Source of the DNA: CAWUKT01 sp964352215
Lineage (GTDB): Bacteria > Bacteroidota > Bacteroidia > J057 > JADKCL01
NCBI GenBank assembly: GCA_964352215.1
Contig: CAYGRE010000003.1
Span: 62,001-126,000, forward strand
Reading direction: 5' to 3'
Length of the DNA: 64,000 nt
Shown here: positions 33,159 through 42,041 of the stretch, piece after piece
Numbering within the stretch: position 1 is the stretch's first letter
How the letters are laid out: every line of letters begins with the position of its first letter
Position numbers and translations under genes: made by a program
The notes under the pieces: model-generated
Seen by the model: the letters and a program-made list of their open reading frames with translations, nothing else
Told to the model about the DNA's origin: nothing
The model's database searches: none

Positions 33159-35021
33159 TTGAACGCAAGGTATTGGTGTGCCGCCTTATTAATACTATTC
33201 CTTTCTCTAACGGTTAAGGGACAGAGCGACGTATACTCCTATCTCCCTGACAATTTTGACGCACTTGATTATGAGGCCCAGTTTCCCATTCTGGATTCCT
33301 TGCGGCACAATGGAGAGCGACCTTATGAGATCAATGTAGGGATAGCATTGCTGGGTATAACCTTGGGAGAATCCGCTGGCGACCCAGTGGGAATTGCGCA
33401 GTGGGCTACCATGGCCTCCCGGCTTTATGGAAATACCGGCCTTTATTCTGAAGCATTCAGCTATGGCCTGATGGGTCTCGAGAATGCACAGAAAGCAAAA
33501 AGCCTCAAGCTTGAAGTGCAGGCCCTTACCCGGTTGGGAAGAACGAAAATGGATCTTCGTGACTTTGAGGAGGCCTTTCGCTATGCGGAACAAGCCATCA
33601 ACAAGGCCCAGGAACTGCCGGATAGCATCGCCGAAAACAGGGGATGGGCATACAATATGGTGGGAGAAATCAAGCGAACATCCGGAGACTTTGAAGCTTC
33701 CATAGCCTATTATGAATCAGCTCTGAAAGAGTTCAAGGAAATCAATTTCGAGCCTGGAATGGAAGCCGTCACACACAACATGGGATTGGCAGAAGTGGGG
33801 CGTGGCAATTACGAAAAAGGGAGCGAACTGCTCAATGCAGAACTCCACACTTATATTGCTTATGATCCGGTCAGGAAAATGGAATACAGCCTGGCGATGT
33901 CGGACCTGTTGGAGAAAACAGGTAGGGTGGAGGAAGGGTTGGATATGGCAAGAGGGGGAAGGGACTTTGCTGATTCAATCGACAATCAACGTTGGATGGT
34001 AAAGTTCCTCAATCAAATGGCCCTCCTGGAAAAGAACCGGAAAAACTGGAATCTGGCCTGGGATTTGCGCGAAGAAGCTATTGCCATATCTGAAGAGGTA
34101 CTGGGAGAAAAGGTGAGGCGGCAAAGTGAAGTGCTGGATGTGCGGTTTGACCTGAAGAACCTGGAGACAGAAAATACGATTCTCTTAGAGCAAAACCGCA
34201 ACCAGGTATTGTACTCAAGGGGAATGGTCGCCATCATTGTTCTGATTTTAGTGATCGTTTCCATCCTGATTTTCAACTTTGTGAAGACGCGGCGCTATAC
34301 AAAGGCCTTGTCCGCCCGCAACAAGCAACTCGATGGGTTCATCCAGGAAAAAGATATCCTGATGAACATCATGGCCCATGACCTGAAGGCCCCGCTCCAT
34401 GCCATCGGGGGGATGATGGAGTTGATCGGTGACCCTGAAACTCCGGAAGCAGTCAGGAATGTCTGTATCGAAAAGATCAATGTTGCTCTGTACCGGGGCA
34501 CGACGCTCATCTCCAATCTGTTGGAAATGGCCGCTCTGGAGAGTGGAAAGGTTGGAGTCAACCTGAGTGAGGTGAGGATCCAGGAGGTGATGGAGGATGT
34601 GATTGAGGACAATGCGGCACCGGCGCACCAGAAGGGCATATCTCTAAACCTGGAGCCAGCCGGAGAGGTCCTGGTCAAAACCGACCCGGTTTTGGTGGGA
34701 CGCATCCTCAATAATTTTCTGAGCAATGCGATCAAATACTCCCCCAAAGGGAAAGCGGTATCGATGCGGATTCAGGAACAGGCAGATGGGGTATTGATCC
34801 AGGTGGTGGATCAGGGTCCGGGGCTCAGTGCAGACGATCAAAAGAAACTGTTCCAGAAGTTCAAAACCTTGACCGCCAAACCAACTGCGGGGGAAAATTC
34901 TACTGGTCTGGGCCTGGCTCTTTCCTTGGCGCTGGCGCAAAAGATCAAAGCAGAGATTCAGGTAGAAAGTGAATTGAATTCCGGGGCCATATTTGCCTTG
35001 AAGATTCCCAAAGTTTCCTGA
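33159..35021 (+). CDS. Sensor histidine kinase with extracytoplasmic TPR region
   Basis: 620 aa. It starts with a TTG at 33159 and a signal peptide or TM segment (WCAALLILFLSLTV). About 330 residues of TPR-like helices follow, then one TM helix at about 352-375 (GMVAIIVLILVIVSILIF). The kinase core has the phosphorylatable H407 in MNIMAHDLKAPLHAIGGM, an N-box near 518 (NNFLSNAIKYSPKG), and G-boxes VVDQGPGLSADD and STGLGLALSLALAQ. It should sense an envelope or periplasmic signal through the TPRs. No response-regulator gene is adjacent. Its stop codon lies in the first of three copies of a repeat of about 37 bp. Confidence 0.85.
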   Translation: MNARYWCAALLILFLSLTVKGQSDVYSYLPDNFDALDYEAQFPILDSLRHNGERPYEINVGIALLGITLGESAGDPVGIAQWATMASRLYGNTGLYSEAFSYGLMGLENAQKAKSLKLEVQALTRLGRTKMDLRDFEEAFRYAEQAINKAQELPDSIAENRGWAYNMVGEIKRTSGDFEASIAYYESALKEFKEINFEPGMEAVTHNMGLAEVGRGNYEKGSELLNAELHTYIAYDPVRKMEYSLAMSDLLEKTGRVEEGLDMARGGRDFADSIDNQRWMVKFLNQMALLEKNRKNWNLAWDLREEAIAISEEVLGEKVRRQSEVLDVRFDLKNLETENTILLEQNRNQVLYSRGMVAIIVLILVIVSILIFNFVKTRRYTKALSARNKQLDGFIQEKDILMNIMAHDLKAPLHAIGGMMELIGDPETPEAVRNVCIEKINVALYRGTTLISNLLEMAALESGKVGVNLSEVRIQEVMEDVIEDNAAPAHQKGISLNLEPAGEVLVKTDPVLVGRILNNFLSNAIKYSPKGKAVSMRIQEQADGVLIQVVDQGPGLSADDQKKLFQKFKTLTAKPTAGENSTGLGLALSLALAQKIKAEIQVESELNSGAIFALKIPKVS

Positions 35022-35127
35022 TCTCCCTGATCAGTTGAGGTCAATTTCAGCATCCTGATCTCCCTGATCAGTCGAGGTCAATCTCAGGATTCTGATCCTC
35101 CTGATCAGTCGCGGTCAATCCGATCAA
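35016..35127. repeat. Three tandem copies of a 37-38 bp unit across a stop codon
   Basis: Units start at 35016, 35053 and about 35091. Each has TCCTGATCTCCCTGATCAG (or a close variant), followed by a (T/C)GAGGTCAAT block. The first copy contains the stop codon of the histidine kinase gene (TGA 35019-35021). The array fills most of the gap to the convergent epimerase gene. Confidence 0.9.
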
Positions 35128-35158
35128 TATCGCCCTTCACATCCTTGAGGTAATCTGG

Positions 35159-36118
35159 TCAGGAATTGACGCGTTCACCAATATGGTGCATCATATCAGC
35201 GGCCATTTTTTCCAGGTCATACTCAATCTCCCACCCCCAGTCTTGCCGCGCGGTGCTATCGTCGATACTGTTTGGCCATGAGTCTGCAATCGCTTGCCTG
35301 AAATCCGGTTCATAACTGATCTCGAATGAGGGTTGATGCTTTTTGATTTCTTCCGCGAGCATCCGCGGGTCAAAACTGATCCCGGCAAGGTTGTAGCTGG
35401 ACCGCACCGTCAGCTTTTCGGATGGCGCTTCCATCAGGGATATGGTGGCCCGGATCGCATCGGTCATATACATCATGGGAAGTGCGGTGTCTTCCTTCAA
35501 AAAGCAAGTGTATTTGCCATGCGCAACAGCTTGGTGAAAGATGTCAACTGCATAGTCGGTGGTGCCTCCACCGGGCTGTGATTTGTACCCGATCAATCCG
35601 GGATAGCGCAGTGAACGCACATCCACCTCATAACGCTGGTGGTAGTATTCGCACCACCTTTCGCCTGCCAATTTCGAAATTCCATAGACCGTATTGGGGT
35701 CCATGACCGCCAATTGAGGGGTATGGTCCATGGGGGTGTTGGGTCCAAACACCGCGATAGAACTGGGCCAGAAGAGTTTGTCGATCTTGAGGTCACGTAC
35801 AGCATCCAGGCTGTTGAGCAGCCCTGCCATATTCAGCTTCCAGGCCAATTCAGGTTTTTTCTCTCCGGTAGCGGAAAGGAGAGCTGCCAGATTGTAAATC
35901 TGGGTGGTATTGAAATCCTCTGCTAATTTGAACAGTCGGTCCCGGTCCTCGACGTCCAGTATTTCAAAGGGACCGCCCTCATTCAGGGCGGGGACCTCAC
36001 GGATATCTGTCGCGAGAACGGACTCGCCTCCAAACTTCTCTCTGAGGGCGATCGTCAATTCTGTGCCGATCTGGCCACCAGCGCCAATGACCAATATCCT
36101 TTCACGTGTTTCCACCAT
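35159..36118 (-). CDS. NAD-dependent epimerase/dehydratase family, probably L-threonine 3-dehydrogenase
   Basis: 319 aa short-chain dehydrogenase of the extended type. The NAD-binding GxxGxxG is VIGAGGQIGTEL near the N-terminus, and the catalytic YxxxK is in NTVYGISKLAGERW. The segments GGGTTDYAVDIFHQAVAHGKYTCFL and ALPMMYMTDAIRAT are typical of the bacterial epimerase-type L-threonine 3-dehydrogenases, which oxidise threonine to 2-amino-3-ketobutyrate with NAD+. The partner 2-amino-3-ketobutyrate CoA ligase is not in the window. ATG at 36118. Confidence 0.75.
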   Translation of the reverse strand: MVETRERILVIGAGGQIGTELTIALREKFGGESVLATDIREVPALNEGGPFEILDVEDRDRLFKLAEDFNTTQIYNLAALLSATGEKKPELAWKLNMAGLLNSLDAVRDLKIDKLFWPSSIAVFGPNTPMDHTPQLAVMDPNTVYGISKLAGERWCEYYHQRYEVDVRSLRYPGLIGYKSQPGGGTTDYAVDIFHQAVAHGKYTCFLKEDTALPMMYMTDAIRATISLMEAPSEKLTVRSSYNLAGISFDPRMLAEEIKKHQPSFEISYEPDFRQAIADSWPNSIDDSTARQDWGWEIEYDLEKMAADMMHHIGERVNS

Positions 36119-36173
36119 GTATTTCCAAAATGAATGATCTGTACTAAAACGCTACTTCCAGCCTAATATACAA

Positions 36174-37628
36174 CTATTCTACACGATAAAGGTTCCATTT
36201 ATTTCCCCGGCGTTCCCAGGACAATTTTGAAACCTCCCCGGTAGAATCCCTTCTGAATATCAAGTTCCGTGCATATTTCTCATTGAAGAAGGTTGTATCG
36301 GAGGAGGGAATTCCGATCCAGGTCTTGTTAAACGAGGACGTCACCTTCAGACCTTTTCGGGTGGCGCTGAGCACCGCTTTCTTTCCATACATGGTACTGT
36401 CTCCAAAATTGGAAACGCCAAAGCCCCAGGTTCCGGTGAGTTTCTCCATGTTTTCCGGAGCCAATGTAACCGGAGCCGGCTTTTTCTCGAGGCCTGAGAT
36501 ACGGCGGAAGATATCATACCAGGGGATATTGGGATTGATGCGGTTGCCCAGCCTTACAATGACGGTATTGGTCGAGGGAGCGATATAGGTAAACTGCCCC
36601 AACAAGCCTTCCATATAGAAATCGTCTTCTGCAGCCGTAAGGTAAAATGTGTTCTGGTACCGTTGGCGGGAACCCTCCAATGTATCCAGCCGGGTAGATA
36701 ACCGCATCCATTCTTCCGGGACCAGTTGTTCACCTTTCCAGTTTCCTTTGTTCTTCAACAACAAGCCAAAGCGGGCAAAGTCCCGCGCCCGAGCATTGAG
36801 GCAGCAAAAGGCTTTTTCCACCTGGGTATCTTCGTGCAAGCTCCATCCGGCATCTGCCTCCATTCCCAGGGGCCCCCAAATCTTTTCCTCTAAGTACTCC
36901 GACAGCGTCCTTCCGGTAGCCCTTTCCAGAACCATCGCCATCAACTGGGTATTGATATTCTTGTAGTCCCATTTTGTGCTGGGAGCATATTCCATCCGCA
37001 TCCCCGCGATCAATTCATACAAATTGTCCCCATAATAGAGGCGGCTTGTGGTCCCCCAGGGACTGAAATCGGATTTGTTGGTCTTGATCCCGGAAGTCAT
37101 CTGTAACAGGTTACGAATCTTGACCGCGCAGAGGCTGCTGTCAATCAGATCGGGAATATAATGGTAGATGCTTTCGTCGATGGATTGAATCCACCCCTCA
37201 TGAATCGCGATCCCGGTCAGGACGGAAACATAGGGTTTGGACATGGAAAAGCTGTTGAAGCGGGAAGTCTCCTCAAACTTCCGGTCGTAGTATTCATAGA
37301 GCACAGTGTCTTCACGCAGGACTACAACCGCCTTGGTGCCCGTTCCCCGCCAGAAGTCCTCATAAGCCATGCCTTCTTTGTACCAGCGCCCCATACCCCA
37401 ATCTTCGATCGGCAGGATGCCCCGGTCATGCCCGGCGACCAGGCCACTCACCTCACCGGATCGTTGGATGGGGCGCTCCTCGAAGTATTTGAAATCCTCT
37501 ATTCCTGGTTTTCCATACCGCAGTGCCCGCCAACCCATTTTGCAGCCTGACAGGAGGAGGCTGAACAGGAAGATACTCAGCAAAACTTGCAGAGATCGTC
37601 GGGAATACCATAGGAAAGATTGGGACAT
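36174..37628 (-). CDS. Beta-lactamase-fold serine hydrolase, predicted lipoprotein
   Basis: About 484 aa from the ATG at 37628 (MSQSFLWYSRRSLQVLLSIF). The lipobox LLLSGC gives Cys at residue 29, so it is probably a lipoprotein. The active-site SxxK is S128-x-x-K131 in FNSFSMSKPYVS and the second motif is the Tyr-x-Asn in DYKNINTQLMAMVLER. Proteins of this class C beta-lactamase/DD-peptidase fold act as esterases or peptidases; the substrate is not known. A C-terminal beta domain of about 110 residues follows. An exact TAATTTTG -7 element lies at 37679-37672 on the minus strand, about 44 bases upstream. Confidence 0.8.
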   Translation of the reverse strand: MSQSFLWYSRRSLQVLLSIFLFSLLLSGCKMGWRALRYGKPGIEDFKYFEERPIQRSGEVSGLVAGHDRGILPIEDWGMGRWYKEGMAYEDFWRGTGTKAVVVLREDTVLYEYYDRKFEETSRFNSFSMSKPYVSVLTGIAIHEGWIQSIDESIYHYIPDLIDSSLCAVKIRNLLQMTSGIKTNKSDFSPWGTTSRLYYGDNLYELIAGMRMEYAPSTKWDYKNINTQLMAMVLERATGRTLSEYLEEKIWGPLGMEADAGWSLHEDTQVEKAFCCLNARARDFARFGLLLKNKGNWKGEQLVPEEWMRLSTRLDTLEGSRQRYQNTFYLTAAEDDFYMEGLLGQFTYIAPSTNTVIVRLGNRINPNIPWYDIFRRISGLEKKPAPVTLAPENMEKLTGTWGFGVSNFGDSTMYGKKAVLSATRKGLKVTSSFNKTWIGIPSSDTTFFNEKYARNLIFRRDSTGEVSKLSWERRGNKWNLYRVE

Positions 37629-37671
37629 GGATGTTTCGCAGGGCTTGAAAAGCAAGGGTAAAGAGTCTGTT

Positions 37672-37679
37672 CAAAATTA
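37672..37679 (-). promoter_or_regulatory. Predicted -7 promoter element of the serine hydrolase gene
   Basis: Minus-strand TAATTTTG (37679-37672) matches TAnnTTTG exactly. It lies between the terminator of the TPR gene and the ATG at 37628. No convincing -33 element was found. Confidence 0.35.
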
Positions 37680-37681
37680 AA

Positions 37682-37721
37682 CAAAAAACTGAGGAGGCTG
37701 CCCTTTTGAGACAGCCTCCTC
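37682..37721 (-). terminator. Hairpin terminator of the PstS-like/TPR operon
   Basis: GAGGAGGCTG at 37691-37700 pairs perfectly with CAGCCTCCTC at 37712-37721. On the minus strand the hairpin is followed by AGTTTTTTGTTT (37690-37679), a good Rho-independent terminator about 35 bp after the TPR stop codon. Confidence 0.8.
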
Positions 37722-37755
37722 TTAAAACAGTATGTATTTTGAACTATTTAACCGA

Positions 37756-39414
37756 TCAGCCCTGCGATTCGCAGAACTTGAGTCCCTCGCCCGCACCTGG
37801 ATCTTCAGGATTGTCATCCAGGATATGCTGCCAGTAGGGGATGGCGGTTTTGTATTCTTTGGAGACGAGGGTGTGGTAGGCACCCAGGTAGCGACATGCT
37901 TCCAGGAAGTCCTTCTTGAATTTGGTTTTGTTTTCTTCCGTATTCAGAAGCTCATATACCTTGTTGTAATCTTCGAGTGCGAGACCGTTGGCACTCCTGT
38001 CATCCTGCTTGTCGCGGATACGGCCGCGCCACAGGTACCCAAGGTAGAGTTCTTCCTTGTAGTTGATCATCTTGGTGTAGGTAGAGTCACCATTGGGCCA
38101 GTCCTCGGCGAAGTAATAGGCACGGCCCAGGTTAAAGGTCTCCTTCAGGTTAAAGCGTTCCTGCTTGTCCAGGTATTGACTCAGGAATTTGGCCTGGTTT
38201 GCATAATCCTTCAGGTCCTTGAACTGATTGGAAAGGTCAAGCAGCAGGTCGCTGCTGGGTTCGCCTTTTTCATCCAGCATCTTGATAGCCTTTTCGTATT
38301 CTGCGACCATACCTGCCATGTCACCTTTCATACCAAGGGCAGCACCCTTATTCTGGAAGTCTTTGGCGATGTACCACTTCTCTTCAACTTCCTTGAAGTA
38401 CTGTGCAAAGTTCTCCAGAGCTTTGTCTGGATCGGGATTCTCTTTCTTGACATAGCTGTAAGCCAGGAGACGGAGAACAACCGGATCTTCAACCCGACCC
38501 TTGATGGACTCAAAGACCTCGATGGCATCAGGGTATTTCTCCCCCAGGTAAAGGAAGATACCTTTACGCTTGATCGCATTGAGGTCATCTTCACCCATGA
38601 TCTGCAGGTACTTGTTCATGTATTCAAGTCCCTTGTCATACTGCTTGATGCCATAGTACATCTCTGCCATCGCGATCAATGCAGGAGCGTATTTGTTATC
38701 GATGTCCAGTGCCTTCTGGAATTCCTTGGCAGCTTCGGTGTAGGATTCTTCTTTTTTGAGGATGGTTCCCAGGCGGTAGTGGCCAAGCACATACTGGTCA
38801 TCCATTTCGATGGACTTCAGATAATAGGTTTTGGCCAGCTCGTCTATACCCTTGAGGAAGTAAAGATTTCCGAGCTGAACATATCCGGCCGGATTCTCGG
38901 CATCCTTGGCAGTGACCTGGAGCAGGAGGGCTTCCGCTTCCTTGAGGAATTTGGCGCCTTCCATGACTTTGCCTTCCCATCCAAGGTAAGCTTCTGCCAT
39001 CATCAACATGGTCTCAGAAGACTTGGCTTTGTCTACTTCAAGGGCCTTGTCCAACTTCTCCTTGGCAAGGTCAAAATTCTTTTCCTTGACAGCGACTGCC
39101 CCGAGACCAACATAGTTGCTCGGCTTGCGAGAGGCATGCTTGGTACCTTCTGTGAACTGCTGGCGGGCCTTGCCGTAATTCCCTTTCAGGAAGGCAATCT
39201 TACCGAACCGGTAGTTTATTTCTTCATTGCGAGGGTCTTCTACCTGATCCTTTTTCAGGATGGCTTCAGCCTCGTCGTACTTTTCAAGAAGGATCAATTG
39301 GTCTACCTCCTGAAAGTTTTGGGCTTTGATCTGTCCTGAAAACAGGACAGCTACCATAGCCAGGAGCAGACTCCTCAGTGCTTTAATCATCATCTTGTTG
39401 TCCATAATATTCAT
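37756..39414 (-). CDS. Exported TPR protein linked to a PstS-like lipoprotein
   Basis: 552 aa. A signal peptide (residues 9-32, ending SGQIKAQ) is followed by about 12 tetratricopeptide repeats that cover the whole protein (YDEAEAILKK, FDLAKEKLDKALEVD, YTEAAKEFQKALDID). This predicts a long superhelical periplasmic scaffold. It lies 12 bp after the PstS-like gene. A substrate-binding-type lipoprotein followed by a TPR protein is a known pair in Bacteroidota, usually after exbB/exbD/tonB genes, so a link to TonB-driven transport is likely. The opposite-strand frame over the whole gene is a shadow. ATG at 39414. Confidence 0.85.
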   Translation of the reverse strand: MNIMDNKMMIKALRSLLLAMVAVLFSGQIKAQNFQEVDQLILLEKYDEAEAILKKDQVEDPRNEEINYRFGKIAFLKGNYGKARQQFTEGTKHASRKPSNYVGLGAVAVKEKNFDLAKEKLDKALEVDKAKSSETMLMMAEAYLGWEGKVMEGAKFLKEAEALLLQVTAKDAENPAGYVQLGNLYFLKGIDELAKTYYLKSIEMDDQYVLGHYRLGTILKKEESYTEAAKEFQKALDIDNKYAPALIAMAEMYYGIKQYDKGLEYMNKYLQIMGEDDLNAIKRKGIFLYLGEKYPDAIEVFESIKGRVEDPVVLRLLAYSYVKKENPDPDKALENFAQYFKEVEEKWYIAKDFQNKGAALGMKGDMAGMVAEYEKAIKMLDEKGEPSSDLLLDLSNQFKDLKDYANQAKFLSQYLDKQERFNLKETFNLGRAYYFAEDWPNGDSTYTKMINYKEELYLGYLWRGRIRDKQDDRSANGLALEDYNKVYELLNTEENKTKFKKDFLEACRYLGAYHTLVSKEYKTAIPYWQHILDDNPEDPGAGEGLKFCESQG

Positions 39415-39426
39415 ACTGTTAACGCT

Positions 39427-40458
39427 TTAATCATCACTTTCATTGTCCTTTTCAGGGAAAATAAGGTACCTCGGCGGTGGGTTCTCCGGGTTTAAGCCGG
39501 CTTTGAGTACAATCCGTTGACCTTGTTCTCCTGTAGCGAATACTACAAACCCCGTGCCCAATCCTGAGAAGTGCTCCCGGCTGTGCGCATAAAAGGTGCG
39601 GCACAAGGGGTAACGCTTCAGAGCAATCTCCGCCTGAAAAGGGCGTACAAATTGACCGGGAATGTCGGAGGATTCGGGGGCCTCGAGGCGGGCCTGCTTG
39701 ACCTTACTCAAGAATTCTTTGACCAAGGGCTGGTCACGGTCGGTGATCCAGCTTGCACCGATAAAGCCGATCGCATTGGGATTGGTCGCAATATAATTGA
39801 CGAGGTCTTCGTGTCCCTTTGCGGCATAAGCCTTGCCCCGGATCGTATCGCTTTCAGGTAAAAACTGCTGCTTTAAGAAGCGCAGGGTGCCGGTCTTGGC
39901 CTGGTCAAAAACCAATACCACTTCACCCGTCTGATTGCTGTCTATTTCCCCCCACTGGGTGAGTTCGCCTTTCAGCATCCTTTCCAATTGAACCCTGGTC
40001 AGGCTGTCGTGGGGATTGTCCGGATGCATCACCACCACCATGGCATCGGTCCCCAAAATTCTGGTCTTTGGAATGATCTGATCCCGGGAAATCCGGTTTT
40101 TTTCTGCTTCAGTGAGATCCCTCCCTGCCAGGATCAAGCGGACACTGTCTTCAAGCAGGCTCTGGAACAATACGTATTCCGGCTGGTACTTCACATGAAC
40201 GGTGGCATCGGGATAGAGATTCATGAATGCATTGACCATTTGGCGGCCAATGGGACGCAAAGTTTCGTCCACTCCAATGGTTATTTCCCCGGTTGTAGCA
40301 TTTTCCTTGACCTCAAGTTCCTGATTCTCTCCCCCTACGCTCGTACCACTGGTGGTCGTCGAGGAGCCGCAGCCGGAAATAAGGGCAGCAAATAGCCAAA
40401 TCAGGCCTAGCAGGGCAACTGAATTAGGGAGTCGTTTCTGTTTCGGGAGTTCCGTCAT
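39427..40458 (-). CDS. PstS-like substrate-binding lipoprotein
   Basis: About 343 aa from the ATG at 40458. It has a signal peptide with lipobox (LLGLIWLFAALISGCGSS), a Ser/Thr-rich linker and a type 2 periplasmic-binding fold (ITIGVDETLRPIGRQMVNAFMNLYPDATV, GFIGASWITDRDQP, VRPFQAEIALKRYPLCRTFYAHS). The sequence resembles PstS phosphate-binding proteins, but no pst ABC transporter genes are adjacent. In Bacteroidota such proteins often accompany TonB-ExbBD systems, so phosphate binding is not assured. It starts 38 bp after nuoN and is followed by the TPR gene, possibly in one transcript with nuo. Confidence 0.75.
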   Translation of the reverse strand: MTELPKQKRLPNSVALLGLIWLFAALISGCGSSTTTSGTSVGGENQELEVKENATTGEITIGVDETLRPIGRQMVNAFMNLYPDATVHVKYQPEYVLFQSLLEDSVRLILAGRDLTEAEKNRISRDQIIPKTRILGTDAMVVVMHPDNPHDSLTRVQLERMLKGELTQWGEIDSNQTGEVVLVFDQAKTGTLRFLKQQFLPESDTIRGKAYAAKGHEDLVNYIATNPNAIGFIGASWITDRDQPLVKEFLSKVKQARLEAPESSDIPGQFVRPFQAEIALKRYPLCRTFYAHSREHFSGLGTGFVVFATGEQGQRIVLKAGLNPENPPPRYLIFPEKDNESDD

Positions 40459-40496
40459 TACCAAAGGAGGTACGAATTTATCACTTATAATCGTAT

Positions 40497-42041
40497 TTAT
40501 CCACGCAAATCCGTGACCAGGGTTCCTAGAAAATTGATTAATTCATCGAAGTGAATGATCCCCAGCCAGAGGACCAGGACTGCGAAAACCACTGACAGCA
40601 CGGGGATCAAACCGTGAAATCTATGGGAGATTTTAATGGGAGAATTCTGAAAGATCATCCGGGCCGGAACCCGGAGGTAATAAAACAGAGACACTACCGT
40701 ATTGACCACCATGAATATCATGCCCGCCAATACGACAATGCTGCCCTCCGATTGGTAAACCTCCAGGCCTGACAAGAAGATTTCAAGTTTGGCAATGAAG
40801 CCTGCAGTCGGAGGTAAGCCTGTCAAGGCCACCATAAAGATTACCAGTAGAACCCCCAACAAGGGCACAGAAAAAGCCAGGCCCTTGGTATCTTGAATGT
40901 CGTCGATGCCCATTTCTTCACTCAACCAACCGGCGAGCAGGAAGCTGCTGAAGTTCATGGCGATATAGACCGTGAGGTAAAATACCGCTGCGGCCCAGCC
41001 AAACAGAGTCAGACAAGCTACCCCCAAGAGAATATACCCGGCCTGGGCAATCGAGGAATACGCCAGCATGCGGCGGAAGTTGCTTTGGCGGAGGGCGGCA
41101 AAATTACCTACGGTCATGGTGGCAATTGCCAATACGCCCAGTACTACCACCAACTGGTCCTTCAGGACCCCTTCTTCGGGGAGGAAAGACAAGAACCGGA
41201 TCAACATGGCAAATCCAGCTGCCTTGGGAGCAACCGTGAAAAATGCCGCCACCGGATAAGGGGCACCTTCGTAAACATCGGGTGCCCAAAAATGAAAAGG
41301 CAGGGCTCCGATTTTGTAGATAAACCCGGCCAGGACCAGTATCACCATGAAAAGGACTGTCCAGGTGGTTTCTCCGGTGAAAATATTCAAGTAGGCGGGA
41401 TCGCTCAGGTCGAGACTCCCGGTCATGCCATACAACCAGGAGATGCCGTAGATCATGACCCCACTGGAGAAGGACCCGAAGATCACATATTTCAGGGCGG
41501 CCTCAGCAGACTTTCCATTGAGACGGGTATAGGCAGTGAGGATATAGCTCGGCAGGGAAACGAGTTCCAGGGCGAGGTACATCATCAGGAGGTTGGTTGC
41601 CATTGACATGAAATGCATGCCTACCACCATCGCCATCAGGACCAGGAAGTATTCCCCCAGCCCCCGTGATTGGTTCCTCAATTGTTTGGAGCGCATGGAG
41701 ACCAGAACCGTGAGGATGGCCACGCCATCGAAGAGGAGGTGGAAGTAGCGCCCAAACCGATCCGAATCGATCATGTTCATAAAGAGGCCTTTTGGACCCT
41801 GGACAAGGCTCTGGGCAGGTGTCCAGATTTCCCACAGCGCGACGACCAATCCTCCGGTCAGCAGCAGACCGATCACTCCAGCGACCGGAACCACATTCCG
41901 GTTGCGCTTCCCAAATACCAGCTCCAGGATGATCATCAGGAGAAAAGCACCGACCAATACCAGTTCCGGCAAGATGAAACTGACACTGTCTGCCAGTTGG
42001 GCCAGCATTTCCGCGAGGGAATATGTGGGGGTGCCTTCCAT
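40497..42041 (-). CDS. nuoN: NADH-quinone oxidoreductase subunit N
   Basis: 514 aa, the usual length, with about 14 TM helices. It is an antiporter-like subunit of respiratory complex I that helps couple NADH-to-quinone electron flow to proton export across the inner membrane. Family features include the conserved TM segment LLMMYLALELVSLPSYILTAY with a Glu in TM5 and KIGALPFHFWAPDVYEGAP with conserved Lys. It shares a TGATG junction with nuoM. Last gene of the nuo run in this window. Confidence 0.96.
   Translation of the reverse strand: MEGTPTYSLAEMLAQLADSVSFILPELVLVGAFLLMIILELVFGKRNRNVVPVAGVIGLLLTGGLVVALWEIWTPAQSLVQGPKGLFMNMIDSDRFGRYFHLLFDGVAILTVLVSMRSKQLRNQSRGLGEYFLVLMAMVVGMHFMSMATNLLMMYLALELVSLPSYILTAYTRLNGKSAEAALKYVIFGSFSSGVMIYGISWLYGMTGSLDLSDPAYLNIFTGETTWTVLFMVILVLAGFIYKIGALPFHFWAPDVYEGAPYPVAAFFTVAPKAAGFAMLIRFLSFLPEEGVLKDQLVVVLGVLAIATMTVGNFAALRQSNFRRMLAYSSIAQAGYILLGVACLTLFGWAAAVFYLTVYIAMNFSSFLLAGWLSEEMGIDDIQDTKGLAFSVPLLGVLLVIFMVALTGLPPTAGFIAKLEIFLSGLEVYQSEGSIVVLAGMIFMVVNTVVSLFYYLRVPARMIFQNSPIKISHRFHGLIPVLSVVFAVLVLWLGIIHFDELINFLGTLVTDLRG

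Noticed and set aside
37732..39339. A 535-codon plus-strand frame over the TPR gene
   Set aside because: It is the antisense of the TPR protein gene; its composition is unlike a real protein and the minus-strand gene has a clear signal peptide and TPRs.
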